From positions 2,046,001 to 2,110,000 of the forward strand of contig OY764162.1 of assembly GCA_963668185.1 (NCBI GenBank): a stretch of 64,000 bases of DNA, written 5' to 3'. The stretch comes from G963668185 sp963668185 (GTDB lineage: Bacteria > Chloroflexota > Dehalococcoidia > Lucifugimonadales > G963668185). Below are positions 40,653-48,987 of this stretch, piece after piece. Numbering within the stretch: position 1 is the stretch's first letter; every line of letters starts with the position of its first letter. The translations under genes were made by a program, and so were the position numbers. The notes under the pieces were generated by a model that searched no databases, had not been told where the DNA came from, and saw nothing but the letters and a program-made list of their open reading frames with translations.

Positions 40653-41896
40653 ATGGACTCTGACATGTCGCGATTCTTCAACGTCCGGCCTCCCAGCGAG
40701 GCGCTGGAACTCCTCCTGAAGCACGTGACGCACCGCGTGGGCCCGGAGACCGTCCCGACAAGCGCGGCTACCGGAAGGGTGCTCTTTCGGTCGATCCCGG
40801 CTGGGGAAGACCTGCCGACTCACGCGAGGTCGTCGATGGACGGCTACTCCGTCCGTGCGGCGGACACGTTCGGCGCGAGCGAGACGCTGCCGGCGTACCT
40901 GGAGGTGGTCGGCGAGGTGCCGATGGGCGAAGCGCCGGCCGTGCGGCTCGGGACGGGCGAGGCGGCGGGCGCGTACACCGGTGGCCTGCTGGCCCACGGC
41001 GCGGACGCGGTCGTGATCGTCGAGCACACGGAGCGCGTGGACGCCAGCACCATAGAAGTGCTGCGTCCGGTCGCGCCGGGCGAGAACGTGATCCAGCCGG
41101 GCGAGGACGTTCGCGCCGGAGAGGTCGCGGTCGAGGGCGGCAGGGTGCTGCGGCCCCAGGACGTCGGAAGCCTGCTCGCGCTCGGCGTAACGGAGATCGA
41201 GGTTGCGGAGAGGCCGGCCGTGGCCATCGTTTCGACCGGCGACGAGCTGGTGGAGCCGCGCGCGACTCCCGGCCCCGGGCAGATCAGGGATATCAACAGC
41301 TACACATCGGCGCGCTCGTGAGCCGCGCGGGCGGCGTGCCCGTGCCGCGGGCGCTGGTACGCGACGAGCTTACGGCGCAGGAGGAGGCCGCGCGCAGCGC
41401 GATGGAGACGGCGGATGCGGTCGTGTTCTCGGCAGGTAGCTCGGTGAGCAACCGCGACCTCACGGCGAAGGTGCTGGACGGCCTCGGCGAGCCGGGCGTG
41501 CTGGCGCACGGCATCTCCCACAAGCCGGGCAAGCCCACGATACTGGCGGCGGCGGGCGGCAAGCCCGCGTTCGGGCTGCCCGGCAACCCGGTGTCGGCGA
41601 TGACGGTGTTCGAGATGCTGGTGCGGCCTACGATCTACCGGCTGTGCGGGTGCGACAGCCCGCCGGCGAGGCCGACGACGTTCGCGGCGCTGACGCGCGA
41701 CGTGCCTTCCGTCACCGGGCGCGAGGACCACGTGCAGGTGCGGATCAGGGACGTGGACGGCGAGCGGGTGGCCGAGCCGCTGTTCGGGAAGTCGAACCTG
41801 ATTTACACGCTAACAAGGGCGGACGGCTCGGTGACGGTGCCGGCCGACCTCGGCGGGCTGTACGCCGGCGAACGGGTGCCGGTAACGCTGTACTAA
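40653..41896 (+). pseudogene. moeA: moeA (molybdopterin molybdenumtransferase) with a -1 frameshift
   Basis: Two frames together make a full MoeA of about 415 residues. The first (ATG at 40653, GGAGG upstream) ends DINSYTSARS; the second resumes from about 41306 as IGALVSRAGGVPVPRALV and runs to 41896. A single missing base between 41305 and 41306 (expected codon ACN, then ATC) accounts for the break. Both halves keep family motifs: SSMDGYSVRA, GELVEP-type GDELVEPRA, SAGSSVSNRD and FGLPGNPVSAM. MoeA inserts molybdate into adenylylated molybdopterin. It may be a true pseudogene or an assembly error; a related gene lies directly downstream. Confidence 0.85.
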
Positions 41897-41924
41897 GGAT
41901 CTCTGAAAATGCGTCAACGTTTCG

Positions 41925-41975
41925 TTCAGGCCGAACGGGCAGAAGGGAGGGCGCTTCGCGAAGCGCCCCTACACG
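41925..41975 (+). repeat. repeat A remnant plus palindrome C
   Basis: A degenerate repeat A (TTCAGGCCGAACGGG) is followed by the perfect palindrome GGCGCTTCGCGAAGCGCC at 41950-41967 and the tail CCTAC, the same A-C order as at 7627 and 13207. It lies between the two moeA-type genes. Confidence 0.7.
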
Positions 41976-41996
41976 CGGCTCAGGGGGTAAGCAGCG

Positions 41997-43955
41997 GTGA
42001 CTGAGCGGAAGGGCGGATCGCGCAGGCGCGGGCGGCGCTACTTTCTGAGCGACGTTCCGGTGGACGAGGCTTCGCGCGTCTTCCATGAGGCGCTGGCGGC
42101 CTGCGGCGCGATGGGGCGGACGGACTCCGAGGTCGTGGCGCTGGAGGACGCGCTCGGGCGAGTCACGGCGGAAGCGGTGTGGGCGAAGGCGTCCTCGCCG
42201 CACTACGACTCGGCGGCGATGGACGGCGTTGCCGTGCGCTCGCGGGAGACGGCCGGGGCGACCGAGACGTCGCCGCTGCGGTTCGCCGTGGACGAGCAAG
42301 CCGTATGGGTGGACACCGGCGACCCGATGCCGGCTGGCTATGACGCGGTGATCATGGTGGAGGTGGTGCACGAGGTTGACGAGTCAACCATCGAGATACT
42401 CGCGCCCGCTCCGCCGTACCAGCACGTGCGGCCTCTTGGAGAAGATATCGTGGCGACGGAGCTCGTGCTGCCGGAGGGCCACCGCGTGCGGCCTATCGAC
42501 CTGGGCGCGTGCGCGGCGGCGGGCGTCACGTCCGTGGCGGTGCGCAAGAGGCCGAGCGTGGCGGTCATTCCTACGGGGTCGGAGCTCGTTGCGCCGGGCG
42601 CGGACCTGAAGCCCGGGGACATCGTGGAGTTCAACGGGCTGGTGATCGCGGGGATGGTGCGGGAGTGGGGAGGCGAGGCGGCGCGGCTGCCGCCCGTCCC
42701 GGACGACCGGGAGGCGATCACGGCGGCGGTGCAAGAGGCCGTCGGAGCGTACGACGTCGTGGTCGTGAACGCCGGGTCTTCGGCCGGCTCGGAGGACTAC
42801 ACGGCGGACGTGGTGCGGGATCTCGGCGAGCTGCTGGCGCACGGCGTGGCGCTCAGGCCGGGGCATCCGGTCGTACTCGGCGTGGTCGGCGGCAAGCCGG
42901 CGCTCGGCATTCCCGGGTACCCGGTGTCCTCCGCGCTGACAACGGAGTTGTTCGTGAAGCCGCTGGTCGAGGCCGGGCTCGGACTGGAAGCGCCGCCGAG
43001 GGCGCAGGCGAAGGCGGTGATGACGCGGAACGTCGCTTCGCCGATGGGCGAGGACGAGCTGCTGCGGGTGAGGCTGGGGCGCGTCGGCGAGCGGATCGTC
43101 GCTACGCCGGTGCAGCGCGGCGCGGGCGTGATAACGTCGCTCGTGCGAGCCGACGGGATAGTTACGATCCCGCGCTTCACCGAGGGCGTCGCGTCCGGCG
43201 AGGAGGTCGCCGTGGACCTGCTGCGGCCGCTGCGCGACGTGGAGCGCACGGTCGTGGTGATCGGCAGCCACGACCCGGCGCTGGACCTGCTCGCGGACAT
43301 GGTCAGCAGGCGACGCGCCGGGGTCAACGTGTCGTCGTCGAATGTCGGCAGCCTCGGCGGGCTGCTCGCGCTGCGCAGGGGCGAGGCGCACGCCGCGGGC
43401 GTGCACCTGCTGGACGAGGCGACGGGCGAGTACAACGTCCCGTACGTGCGGCGGTACGTGAAGGGGCGCGGCGTCGTGCTGGTGAACCTGGCGAAGCGCA
43501 TCCAGGGGCTGATCGTTCCGGCGGGCAATCCGAAGGGCGTGGCCCGGCTGGAAGACCTCGCCGGAAGCGGCGCGCGGTTCATCAACCGGCAGCGAGGATC
43601 GGGGACGCGCATGCTGCTGGACTACATGCTCGGCAGGCTGGGCATCGAGGCCGGGGCCGTCGCCGGGTACGACCGGGAGGAGTACACGCACCTGGCCGTT
43701 GCCGCGGCAGTCGCCGGCGGCAGAGCCGACGTCGGGCTGGGAATCCTGTCGGCGGCGAAGGCGCTGGGCGTGGACTTCGTGCCGCTGCTGGAGGAGCAGT
43801 ACGACCTTGCGATACCAACCCCGTTCTACGAGTCCGCGCTGCTGGAGCCGGCGCTGGCCCTACTCCGCGGCAACGAGTTCAAGCGCGAACTAACCGCAAT
43901 GGGCGGCTACGACACAGGGCAGACGGGCGAGGTCATGGGGACGGTGGAGGCGTGA
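41997..43955 (+). CDS. MoeA fused to a periplasmic-binding-type substrate domain
   Basis: 652 residues from GTG at 41997. Residues ~20-410 are MoeA-like, with SAAMDGVAVRS, PTGSELV, NAGSSAGSEDY and LGIPGYPVSSAL, so the molybdenum-insertion fold is intact. Residues ~420-640 are a LysR-substrate/PBP-like domain (VVVIGSHDPALDLLADM, INRQRGSGTRMLLDYML, GRADVGLGI). Such MoeA-PBP fusions are known in bacteria and archaea and are thought to sense molybdate/tungstate or a cofactor intermediate. Adjacent to the broken moeA, it may supply the only intact MoeA activity in the window. Confidence 0.9.
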   Translation: MTERKGGSRRRGRRYFLSDVPVDEASRVFHEALAACGAMGRTDSEVVALEDALGRVTAEAVWAKASSPHYDSAAMDGVAVRSRETAGATETSPLRFAVDEQAVWVDTGDPMPAGYDAVIMVEVVHEVDESTIEILAPAPPYQHVRPLGEDIVATELVLPEGHRVRPIDLGACAAAGVTSVAVRKRPSVAVIPTGSELVAPGADLKPGDIVEFNGLVIAGMVREWGGEAARLPPVPDDREAITAAVQEAVGAYDVVVVNAGSSAGSEDYTADVVRDLGELLAHGVALRPGHPVVLGVVGGKPALGIPGYPVSSALTTELFVKPLVEAGLGLEAPPRAQAKAVMTRNVASPMGEDELLRVRLGRVGERIVATPVQRGAGVITSLVRADGIVTIPRFTEGVASGEEVAVDLLRPLRDVERTVVVIGSHDPALDLLADMVSRRRAGVNVSSSNVGSLGGLLALRRGEAHAAGVHLLDEATGEYNVPYVRRYVKGRGVVLVNLAKRIQGLIVPAGNPKGVARLEDLAGSGARFINRQRGSGTRMLLDYMLGRLGIEAGAVAGYDREEYTHLAVAAAVAGGRADVGLGILSAAKALGVDFVPLLEEQYDLAIPTPFYESALLEPALALLRGNEFKRELTAMGGYDTGQTGEVMGTVEA

Positions 43956-43971
43956 GGCTCTTGCCTGGAGT

Positions 43972-43999
43972 CCGTTCGCCCTGAGCCTGTCGAAGGGCC
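43972..43999 (-). repeat. repeat A, inverted copy
   Basis: Full copy in minus orientation 16 bp after the fusion gene stop. The rest of 43956-44212 has no gene that I can support; a frame from 44111 merely extends the next gene upstream. Confidence 0.75.
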
Positions 44000-44212
44000 G
44001 CGCCGAGTCCCTCGAGGTGACCGCGCCGCCAACAGGCTACTTCAGGATAAGGACTGACGCGGTCAGCCTCGTGACGCAGGGTTCGCTATACTTACTGTAC
44101 ATATCAGCATGTGGTATCGCAGGGCGCTAACGTATTGACGGTATCGCCTGGCGGTCTATACCCTGCCGACAGATCTACAAACGGGGGCGCGGCCTCTGGC
44201 GCGAGGGGCATC

Positions 44213-44488
44213 ATGTCTAAGCCAATGATCATCGTTGACATACAGTTGGACGATAGGGGCGACCATTGGGCAGGCTGGATTGAGGGGGTTGGCGCCTACG
44301 TTTATGCAGACACGGTAGATGGTCTGGCGCATCAAGCCAGGGTCGCCTTGGACGCACTGTTCGCCAGTTTCACATCGGATGCCGACCTTTACGCATACAT
44401 GCTTGCGCGGGGCCTCCGATACCAGGACCAGGTCTCAGACCCTCCCCCACTGCGCTTGGCGGTTTCCAAGGAGCTGGCAACAGCCTAG
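44213..44488 (+). CDS. HicB-like antitoxin
   Basis: 91 residues from ATG at 44213. IIVDIQLDDRGDHWAGWIEG, then VGAYVYADTVDGLAHQARVALDALF, resembles the HicB partial RNase-H-like fold, which takes in the toxin's surface and often shows a GW/DG pair. The DNA-binding C-terminal domain of longer HicB proteins is missing. It starts a two-gene unit; the next gene begins 3 bp after its stop. An upstream in-frame GTG at 44111 would add 34 atypical residues. Confidence 0.65.
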   Translation: MSKPMIIVDIQLDDRGDHWAGWIEGVGAYVYADTVDGLAHQARVALDALFASFTSDADLYAYMLARGLRYQDQVSDPPPLRLAVSKELATA

Positions 44489-44491
44489 CCC

Positions 44492-44725
44492 GTGATCGAG
44501 GAAAGCGGGGCAACCAGCGTCATGCGGCAACTCGGCTATGAATTGCACAGCCGAAGCGGTGACGCCGTTGTGTACCATAACGTCCTCAGTGAAAGCGCTC
44601 CGATAGTCCTGAGCTTTCGGCATAGGCGTATGCCGCTGGAAGACTTCTATCGAACCCTCACAGAGCTTAACGGCCTGTCGGAAGACGCGGTACATACCGC
44701 AATTGAGCAGCTTGGGTTGGGCTAG
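44492..44725 (+). CDS. HicA-like small protein lacking the usual catalytic histidine
   Basis: 77 residues from GTG at 44492. The pattern MRQLGYELHSRSGDAVVYHN, then PIVLSFRHRRMPLEDFYRTL, follows the dsRBD-like HicA fold of an LGY/LGF start and an R-x-G loop. In active HicA RNases a G-S-H motif carries the histidine; here the loop reads RSGDAVVY. It is encoded after the HicB-like gene, opposite to the usual hicA-hicB order. It could be an inactive or differently acting toxin, or an unrelated small domain. Confidence 0.5.
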   Translation: MIEESGATSVMRQLGYELHSRSGDAVVYHNVLSESAPIVLSFRHRRMPLEDFYRTLTELNGLSEDAVHTAIEQLGLG

Positions 44726-44787
44726 GCAGCTAACGCTGTAACAGGCCGCCTTGACGAGACATGAGCGGGCTGCTGACCGCTATTCGC

Positions 44788-44840
44788 GGCGTCGTTTCCC
44801 GGCCATGCTTTGAGATTCCTCACTTCGTTCGGAATGACAG
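44788..44840 (+). repeat. 53-bp inverted repeat, left copy (repeat E)
   Basis: Contains CGGCCATGCTTT then GATTCCTCACTTCGTTCGGA and ends AATGACAG. The copy at 48988-49040 is its reverse complement with 5 differences, so the pair flanks 4.1 kb holding five genes. Further ATGACAG-ended fragments follow (44841-44920) with no gene. Confidence 0.8.
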
Positions 44841-44942
44841 AAGGGGCGGGGCGGGCGGAATGACAGAAGGGGTGGGCAAAATGACAGGGGACGGAACGCG
44901 GCGGGCAGAATGATGGGAACCCTTCAGTGAGGTAACGAAGAA

Positions 44943-44971
44943 GCCCCCTCTACATCATCGGTAGAGGGGGC
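44943..44971 (-). terminator. intrinsic terminator of the anchored secreted protein gene
   Basis: Perfect 11-bp stem GCCCCCTCTAC / GTAGAGGGGGC with a 7-nt loop, 48 bp after the minus-strand gene's stop at 45019. On the minus strand it is followed by TTCTTCGTT, a modest U-run. Confidence 0.7.
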
Positions 44972-45018
44972 CTCCGGCGTTCGGCGCTTTGGGCGTTCGG
45001 CGCGCTATCTCTTTGCCT

Positions 45019-46443
45019 TTACCTCTTCCCCCGTCTGCGGGGGAAGATTGAGATGGGGGCGCGCCTTCGGGCGGCCGCGAGGCCGACGCCGCCGAGCAGC
45101 AGCGCGCCGCCGGCTGCGGTCAGCGCGAGCAGCAGGCCGCGCGAGGGCGCCGCGTCGCCGACGGTGACGCCGGAGAGGTCGATATCCGACACTTCCGGCA
45201 AGGACGGCTCGGGGGCGGGCGAGTCCGCCTCCTCGTCGATGATGGCCGGCAGCTTCAGCGTGACATCGGCGCAGTTGGGATCAGGATCGCCTGCGGCGTT
45301 AAGCGCGCCGTCGCAGACCTCGATCGTGACCGTCGTGGCGCGGGCTACCGCCCTCGTTGGGCGGCCCGTGATGTAGCCGGTGGTCTCGTCGAGGCGCAGG
45401 GTGGCGGGCAGCCTGGAGCCGTCCACCAGCTTGTAGGACTTGATGTCCGTGTCGCTCGTGATCGGGACGATGGTACGGATGCGCTGGCCCACCGTGAGGG
45501 AACTCGGCCCCTTGTACGTGACCGACGGCGCGGCGTCGTCCGTCATCACGTTGTGGTCGCCGATGGTCGCGCCGGTGAACGCGAGCGGCGCGACGTTGCC
45601 GGCGAGGTCGGTTATCGTGCCGCCAGTGATCGAGCCGTCAGGGACGGTCAATGCGCCGTTGTCGCCCTTCTGGGTGGTGTAGGTGAACGTGACGTTCTTG
45701 CCGCTGTGGGGCGAGTACGACGCGCTACGGTCGTCGTCGCCGATCTTGAAGGGCAGCGACGGTGCGCCGCTCACCTTCACCGCCTCGTTGTATGCCGCCG
45801 TTACGGTTATCGTGCCGCCGGTCTCGCCTATGCCGGAGGCGGTCGTCACCCCCACGCTTGGCGCCGTGGGCGGGGTCTTGTCGATGACGTGGTTCGGCTG
45901 ACCGTAAGCGGACACGCGGTTATGGCCATATACCAGCGTTCCAACCTGACCGGTATCCGCATCCGCGATATTGCCGCGGTTATCGGGAGCAGTGTTATCA
46001 GTAGGCCCAAGTGCAAGGGCATTCTGGTTCACGGTCACAACGCCCTCGTCCGGATCCGTAGTCTTCACGGTGTAGGCGAACACCAGCTTATTCGTGGCTG
46101 CCGTCGGAATGGGGGCGAAGAAGTTACGCGTGGTGGTTCCCGGCAAGGTAGTGTCGTCGCCATCGTTGCTGGGGTCGAACACCTGGAGATCGATCGTGCT
46201 CGTGCCGGGAGCATTGACATCATTGGCGATGATTTCGTCGGTGAACGTGAAGGTCACCTTGATGGCGTCGCCGACCATGTAGGGGCCGGTGGAGGTGAAC
46301 GCAACGCCTGTTACGCATATTTGGCCGGTGTTACATGTGGCGAGCTGCTGCGCCTGGGCGGACGGCGAGAAGAGGAGCGCGGCGCCTGCGGCGGCGAGCA
46401 CGACGGCGAGCGTCGGAACCAGCAGGCGTATGGAGAACTTCAT
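45019..46443 (-). CDS. secreted, C-terminally anchored Ig-like/adhesin-type protein
   Basis: 474 residues from ATG at 46443 with GGGAGG upstream; the longer frame is unlikely. Signal peptide MKFSIRLLVPTLAVVLAAAG with cleavage near SAQA. Then beta-sandwich-like repeats: VTFTFTDEIIAND, VTAAYNEAVKVSG and a bacterial Ig-type segment with ATLRLDETTGYITGRPT. Near the C-terminus, an acidic/Pro linker leads to a membrane anchor (ALTAAGGALLLGGVGLAAARRRA). The last 12 residues, PISIFPRRRGKR, are encoded by a hairpin-B repeat. No sortase motif. Likely a surface adhesin or matrix protein. Confidence 0.7.
   Translation of the reverse strand: MKFSIRLLVPTLAVVLAAAGAALLFSPSAQAQQLATCNTGQICVTGVAFTSTGPYMVGDAIKVTFTFTDEIIANDVNAPGTSTIDLQVFDPSNDGDDTTLPGTTTRNFFAPIPTAATNKLVFAYTVKTTDPDEGVVTVNQNALALGPTDNTAPDNRGNIADADTGQVGTLVYGHNRVSAYGQPNHVIDKTPPTAPSVGVTTASGIGETGGTITVTAAYNEAVKVSGAPSLPFKIGDDDRSASYSPHSGKNVTFTYTTQKGDNGALTVPDGSITGGTITDLAGNVAPLAFTGATIGDHNVMTDDAAPSVTYKGPSSLTVGQRIRTIVPITSDTDIKSYKLVDGSRLPATLRLDETTGYITGRPTRAVARATTVTIEVCDGALNAAGDPDPNCADVTLKLPAIIDEEADSPAPEPSLPEVSDIDLSGVTVGDAAPSRGLLLALTAAGGALLLGGVGLAAARRRAPISIFPRRRGKR
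45024..45045 (-). repeat. hairpin B, covariant copy within the gene end
   Basis: Stem CTTCCCCCG / CGGGGGAAG with a 4-base loop. Compared with the standard stem CTTCCCCAG / CTGGGGAAG, both arms changed together so pairing is kept. It encodes the last residues of the secreted protein. Confidence 0.75.
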
Positions 46444-46634
46444 CTGTTTACCTCCCTGTTCGCGGCTGGCCCTGCCGGCCCCCGCGTTCGGAAACATGTC
46501 GCGCCGCCACCATCGGGCGGCATCCTATTCGGCTATCGCGGTACATAATACACGTTTCGGCAATCGCGGTTAAGGCGGCGCAGGGCGTGGTATGCTTCAA
46601 CTCGACGGCGAGAGCACTACACGGAGCGGCGCGA

Positions 46635-47009
46635 ATGACGACACCGGCACAGCACGAACAGATCAGCCAGCGGTTCCTCGATCACGCCGAGGCGGAGTTC
46701 GAGAAGGGCGACATGCTCCAGGCGTCTGAGAAAGGATGGGGCGCGGTCGCCCATTACGTGAAGTCGGTGGCCAAGGAGCGCGGGATGCGCGAGGGAGCGC
46801 ACTGGCACATCAACGCGGCGGCCACGGAGATGATCAAGCACCTGGACGACCGGAGACTCCCAACGGTAAAGCTCAACTCGGCGAACGGCCTTCACAGGAA
46901 CTTCTACGAGAACGACATGACTGAGGAGCAGGTGCGCGAGGGCCTGGACTCGGCCCGTGAGCTTATCGACGACCTCAAAGAGGCGGCAAGGCGAATGCCT
47001 CCGCCGTAG
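46635..47009 (+). CDS. HEPN-like/PaREP1-type protein
   Basis: 124 residues, ATG at 46635 in a frame open upstream without a better start. Helix-rich: FLDHAEAEFEKGDMLQASEKGWGAVAHYVK, seen in parts, resembles the HEPN/PaREP1 pattern in which helices bundle a Glu-x-Gly segment. A central REGAHWHINAA gives an R-x4-H-like pair, which in HEPN RNases is the catalytic motif. No adjacent MNT nucleotidyltransferase, so a toxin role is not supported beyond the fold. The 46444-46634 gap holds divergent starts only. Confidence 0.6.
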   Translation: MTTPAQHEQISQRFLDHAEAEFEKGDMLQASEKGWGAVAHYVKSVAKERGMREGAHWHINAAATEMIKHLDDRRLPTVKLNSANGLHRNFYENDMTEEQVREGLDSARELIDDLKEAARRMPPP

Positions 47010-47030
47010 GTTCGAGGCCGGGGAACATAT

Positions 47031-47058
47031 CCGTTCGTCCTGAGCTTGTCGAAGGGCC
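47031..47058 (-). repeat. repeat A, inverted copy
   Basis: Minus-orientation copy (variant CTTCGACAAGCTCAGGACGA) 22 bp after the HEPN-like gene stop. Confidence 0.7.
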
Positions 47059-47113
47059 CAAGGCACACTGAAAACCGCTTACGCTATGCGGAGGCGGCGT
47101 TGCGGGCAAAGCG

Positions 47114-47407
47114 TCAGATCCTGAGTGCGAGCATGACGATGGCAGTGCCGATGCCCGCCAGAGCGGCGATGCCCGCGGCTCCGATGGTGACGATGGCGAT
47201 CGTCATGGTGTTGAGCTTGGCGTTAGTCTCGGAGCGCAGCGCATCCAACTTGGTGTCTATGTCGGTGCGCATGGTGTTCATGTCAGAGCGCAGGATGTTC
47301 ATGTCGGCGCGCAGGGCGTCTATCGAGGACGTCAGGTGGCCCAGGCGCTCGTCCACCTGCTCGTAGGTGCCCTCAAGCCTGCTTATGCGCTCTTCCGTGG
47401 TTACCAT
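47114..47407 (-). CDS. coiled-coil protein with C-terminal membrane helix
   Basis: 97 residues, ATG at 47407. After RISRLEGTYEQVDERLGHLT, residues 25-65 form a regular heptad coiled coil with repeated (D/S)-x-N-x-(L/M)-R-(T/S)-D units. The segment TMTIAIVTIGAAGIAALAGIG onward is a membrane helix. Same plan as the 56-residue protein at 7730-7900. Probably oligomeric and membrane-tethered; function unknown. Confidence 0.7.
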   Translation of the reverse strand: MVTTEERISRLEGTYEQVDERLGHLTSSIDALRADMNILRSDMNTMRTDIDTKLDALRSETNAKLNTMTIAIVTIGAAGIAALAGIGTAIVMLALRI

Positions 47408-47455
47408 GGGCGCATTCTAGCACACGACACACTTGCGCCTGCGCGGCGGACCGGG

Positions 47456-48148
47456 CTATGGGCGACGCCGGAGGCGCTCGACCTCGGCCTCCAGTTCGCG
47501 GACGCGGGCCTCGGCGGCGACGCGGGCGGCTTCGGCCTCAAGGGCGGTCGGCAGAAACTTCAGCGTCACAGGATCGCGGAAGCGCAACTCCCCGTCGTCC
47601 CAGCACAGGCGAAGGCCCAGCGCCTGGCTGACTCCCCACTTCAGCCCGTCCGGGTCCTCCACCACCTCCACCGGCTCGTAACGCCCGCCCACGAGAACGT
47701 CGCCAGCCAGCGGGGCGTCGTGGAACCGGCCTCCGGTGTGATCGAACCGCCAGTACTCCCGCACGCCGTACGCGGCATAACCGTCGCGCTTCACGGTGTA
47801 GTCCCGCCTGCCGGTGCTGCGCGACGCGACCTCCAGAACAAAGTCCGGCGGCTTGCCGACTTCGCTTATCACGTACCCGTTTCGGCTGATGATCCCGCCG
47901 GGGTTCACTCCGAACGCGACCACGCAGTCCGGCGCCAGGCGTTCCGCGTCGTTGTACGGCTCATGCCGCAGATACCCCTGCCCCGATATCAGCACGTCGG
48001 GGCGGCCCGCGAAATGAGTCTTCAGGGCGTGGTGCGCGTCGAACAGGCGCTCGTGCTGCTGCATGTCCGGCTCCCTGGGAGGGTCGGGGAGCGGCTCAAG
48101 GTGCGTGTAGTCCGCAACCTGAGGCTTGAGCGTGCTTGGAGTGGTCAT
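47456..48148 (-). CDS. Uma2-family (DUF820) putative endonuclease-fold protein
   Basis: 230 residues, ATG at 48148. PD-(D/E)xK-type fold of the Uma2/DUF820 family: APDCVVAFGV carries the Asp, PPDFVLEVASRSTGRRD gives the E-x-x-S/K core, followed by KRDGYAAYGVREYWRFD. Most family members have no proven nuclease function and are common in mobile or repeat-rich regions. The C-terminal 35 residues (LEAEAARVAAEARVRELEAE) are a coiled coil, as in many members. Confidence 0.82.
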   Translation of the reverse strand: MTTPSTLKPQVADYTHLEPLPDPPREPDMQQHERLFDAHHALKTHFAGRPDVLISGQGYLRHEPYNDAERLAPDCVVAFGVNPGGIISRNGYVISEVGKPPDFVLEVASRSTGRRDYTVKRDGYAAYGVREYWRFDHTGGRFHDAPLAGDVLVGGRYEPVEVVEDPDGLKWGVSQALGLRLCWDDGELRFRDPVTLKFLPTALEAEAARVAAEARVRELEAEVERLRRRP

Positions 48149-48213
48149 GGCCAGCCTTTCCGTCGATGCTGTGACGCCGATTCGCTTCCATGACGGGAAC
48201 TATAACACAGCGC

Positions 48214-48241
48214 GGCCCTTCGACAGGCTCAGGGGGAACGG
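48214..48241 (+). repeat. repeat A copy
   Basis: Full copy (variant with AGGGGGAACGGG) lying 6 bp beyond the next gene's stop on the minus strand. Confidence 0.7.
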
Positions 48242-48247
48242 GCCGGG

Positions 48248-48931
48248 CTACGGCTGGTCTTCCTCGCCGCTTTCCGCAGGTTCGTCCGGCGGGGGTTGCT
48301 GGGCCTGGGCGGCCTGCTGGGCCAGCACGCGCATCTGGTCCTCGATCCAGCGGTTGATGTCGTTGAGGGCGGGCGGCGAGACGTAGAAGACCTGGACGTC
48401 CTGCGGGAACTGGACGCGGTGGTCCTGCCGCAGGAACATGATTCCGAGTTCAGCCGGCCCCAGCGCCTCCTCCACCCTCGACGCTATGTGCTCGTAGCGT
48501 TGCGTGGTGGCTTCCTGGAAGCCGGTCATGGCGGCGTCCCTGACCTTCTCGCTCATCAGGCCCACGCTCATGCAGCGCTGCCAGTCGGACGACTGCTGGA
48601 GGAGTTCGAGGTCTTCCGTGGCCTCCAGCCGGGCGTCGGAGCGGACGAGTGCCTCGATGAAGGCCATGCCGTGGGCGTTGATCGGCTCGATGTGTCCCAG
48701 GCCTTCGTCGCCGCCGACGTGCAGGGCCTCGTGGAAGACGCAGGCCACGGAGCCGAGGGAGCGCTCGAGGGAGGCGACGTTGTCGCGCACCTCTGACCAG
48801 AACCGCTCGACAAGCCCGCGCGCCTCTTCCGGCAGGTCGCCCGGCAGCAGGAGCATCGGGACGAACACGAGCTTGCGCTTGTCCCTGTACTGCCCCGCGT
48901 CCGGCTTGGGCATCTGTCCGAGGGTTGTCAT
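48248..48931 (-). CDS. hypothetical acidic protein with Gln/Pro-rich tail
   Basis: 227 residues from ATG at 48931; the frame reaches 49036 but those codons belong to repeat E. No family recognised. Visible: LVFVPMLLLPGDLPEEARGL, a helical middle with ACVFHEALHVGGDEGLGHIE (an HE-x-x-H sequence, HEALH, of zinc-peptidase type), and a C-terminal Gln/Pro/Glu-rich tail. The HEALH motif with downstream E could be a metal site, but no other peptidase features are evident. Confidence 0.55.
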   Translation of the reverse strand: MTTLGQMPKPDAGQYRDKRKLVFVPMLLLPGDLPEEARGLVERFWSEVRDNVASLERSLGSVACVFHEALHVGGDEGLGHIEPINAHGMAFIEALVRSDARLEATEDLELLQQSSDWQRCMSVGLMSEKVRDAAMTGFQEATTQRYEHIASRVEEALGPAELGIMFLRQDHRVQFPQDVQVFYVSPPALNDINRWIEDQMRVLAQQAAQAQQPPPDEPAESGEEDQP

Positions 48932-48987
48932 GATGGCCAGGGATGTTATCGTCTTGGGGCCGCTCGCACCAAGCACAATTAGGGTCA

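Noticed and set aside
46335..46634. N-terminal extension of the HEPN-like gene
   Set aside because: It is antisense to the start of the divergent secreted protein gene and is Arg-rich shadow sequence.
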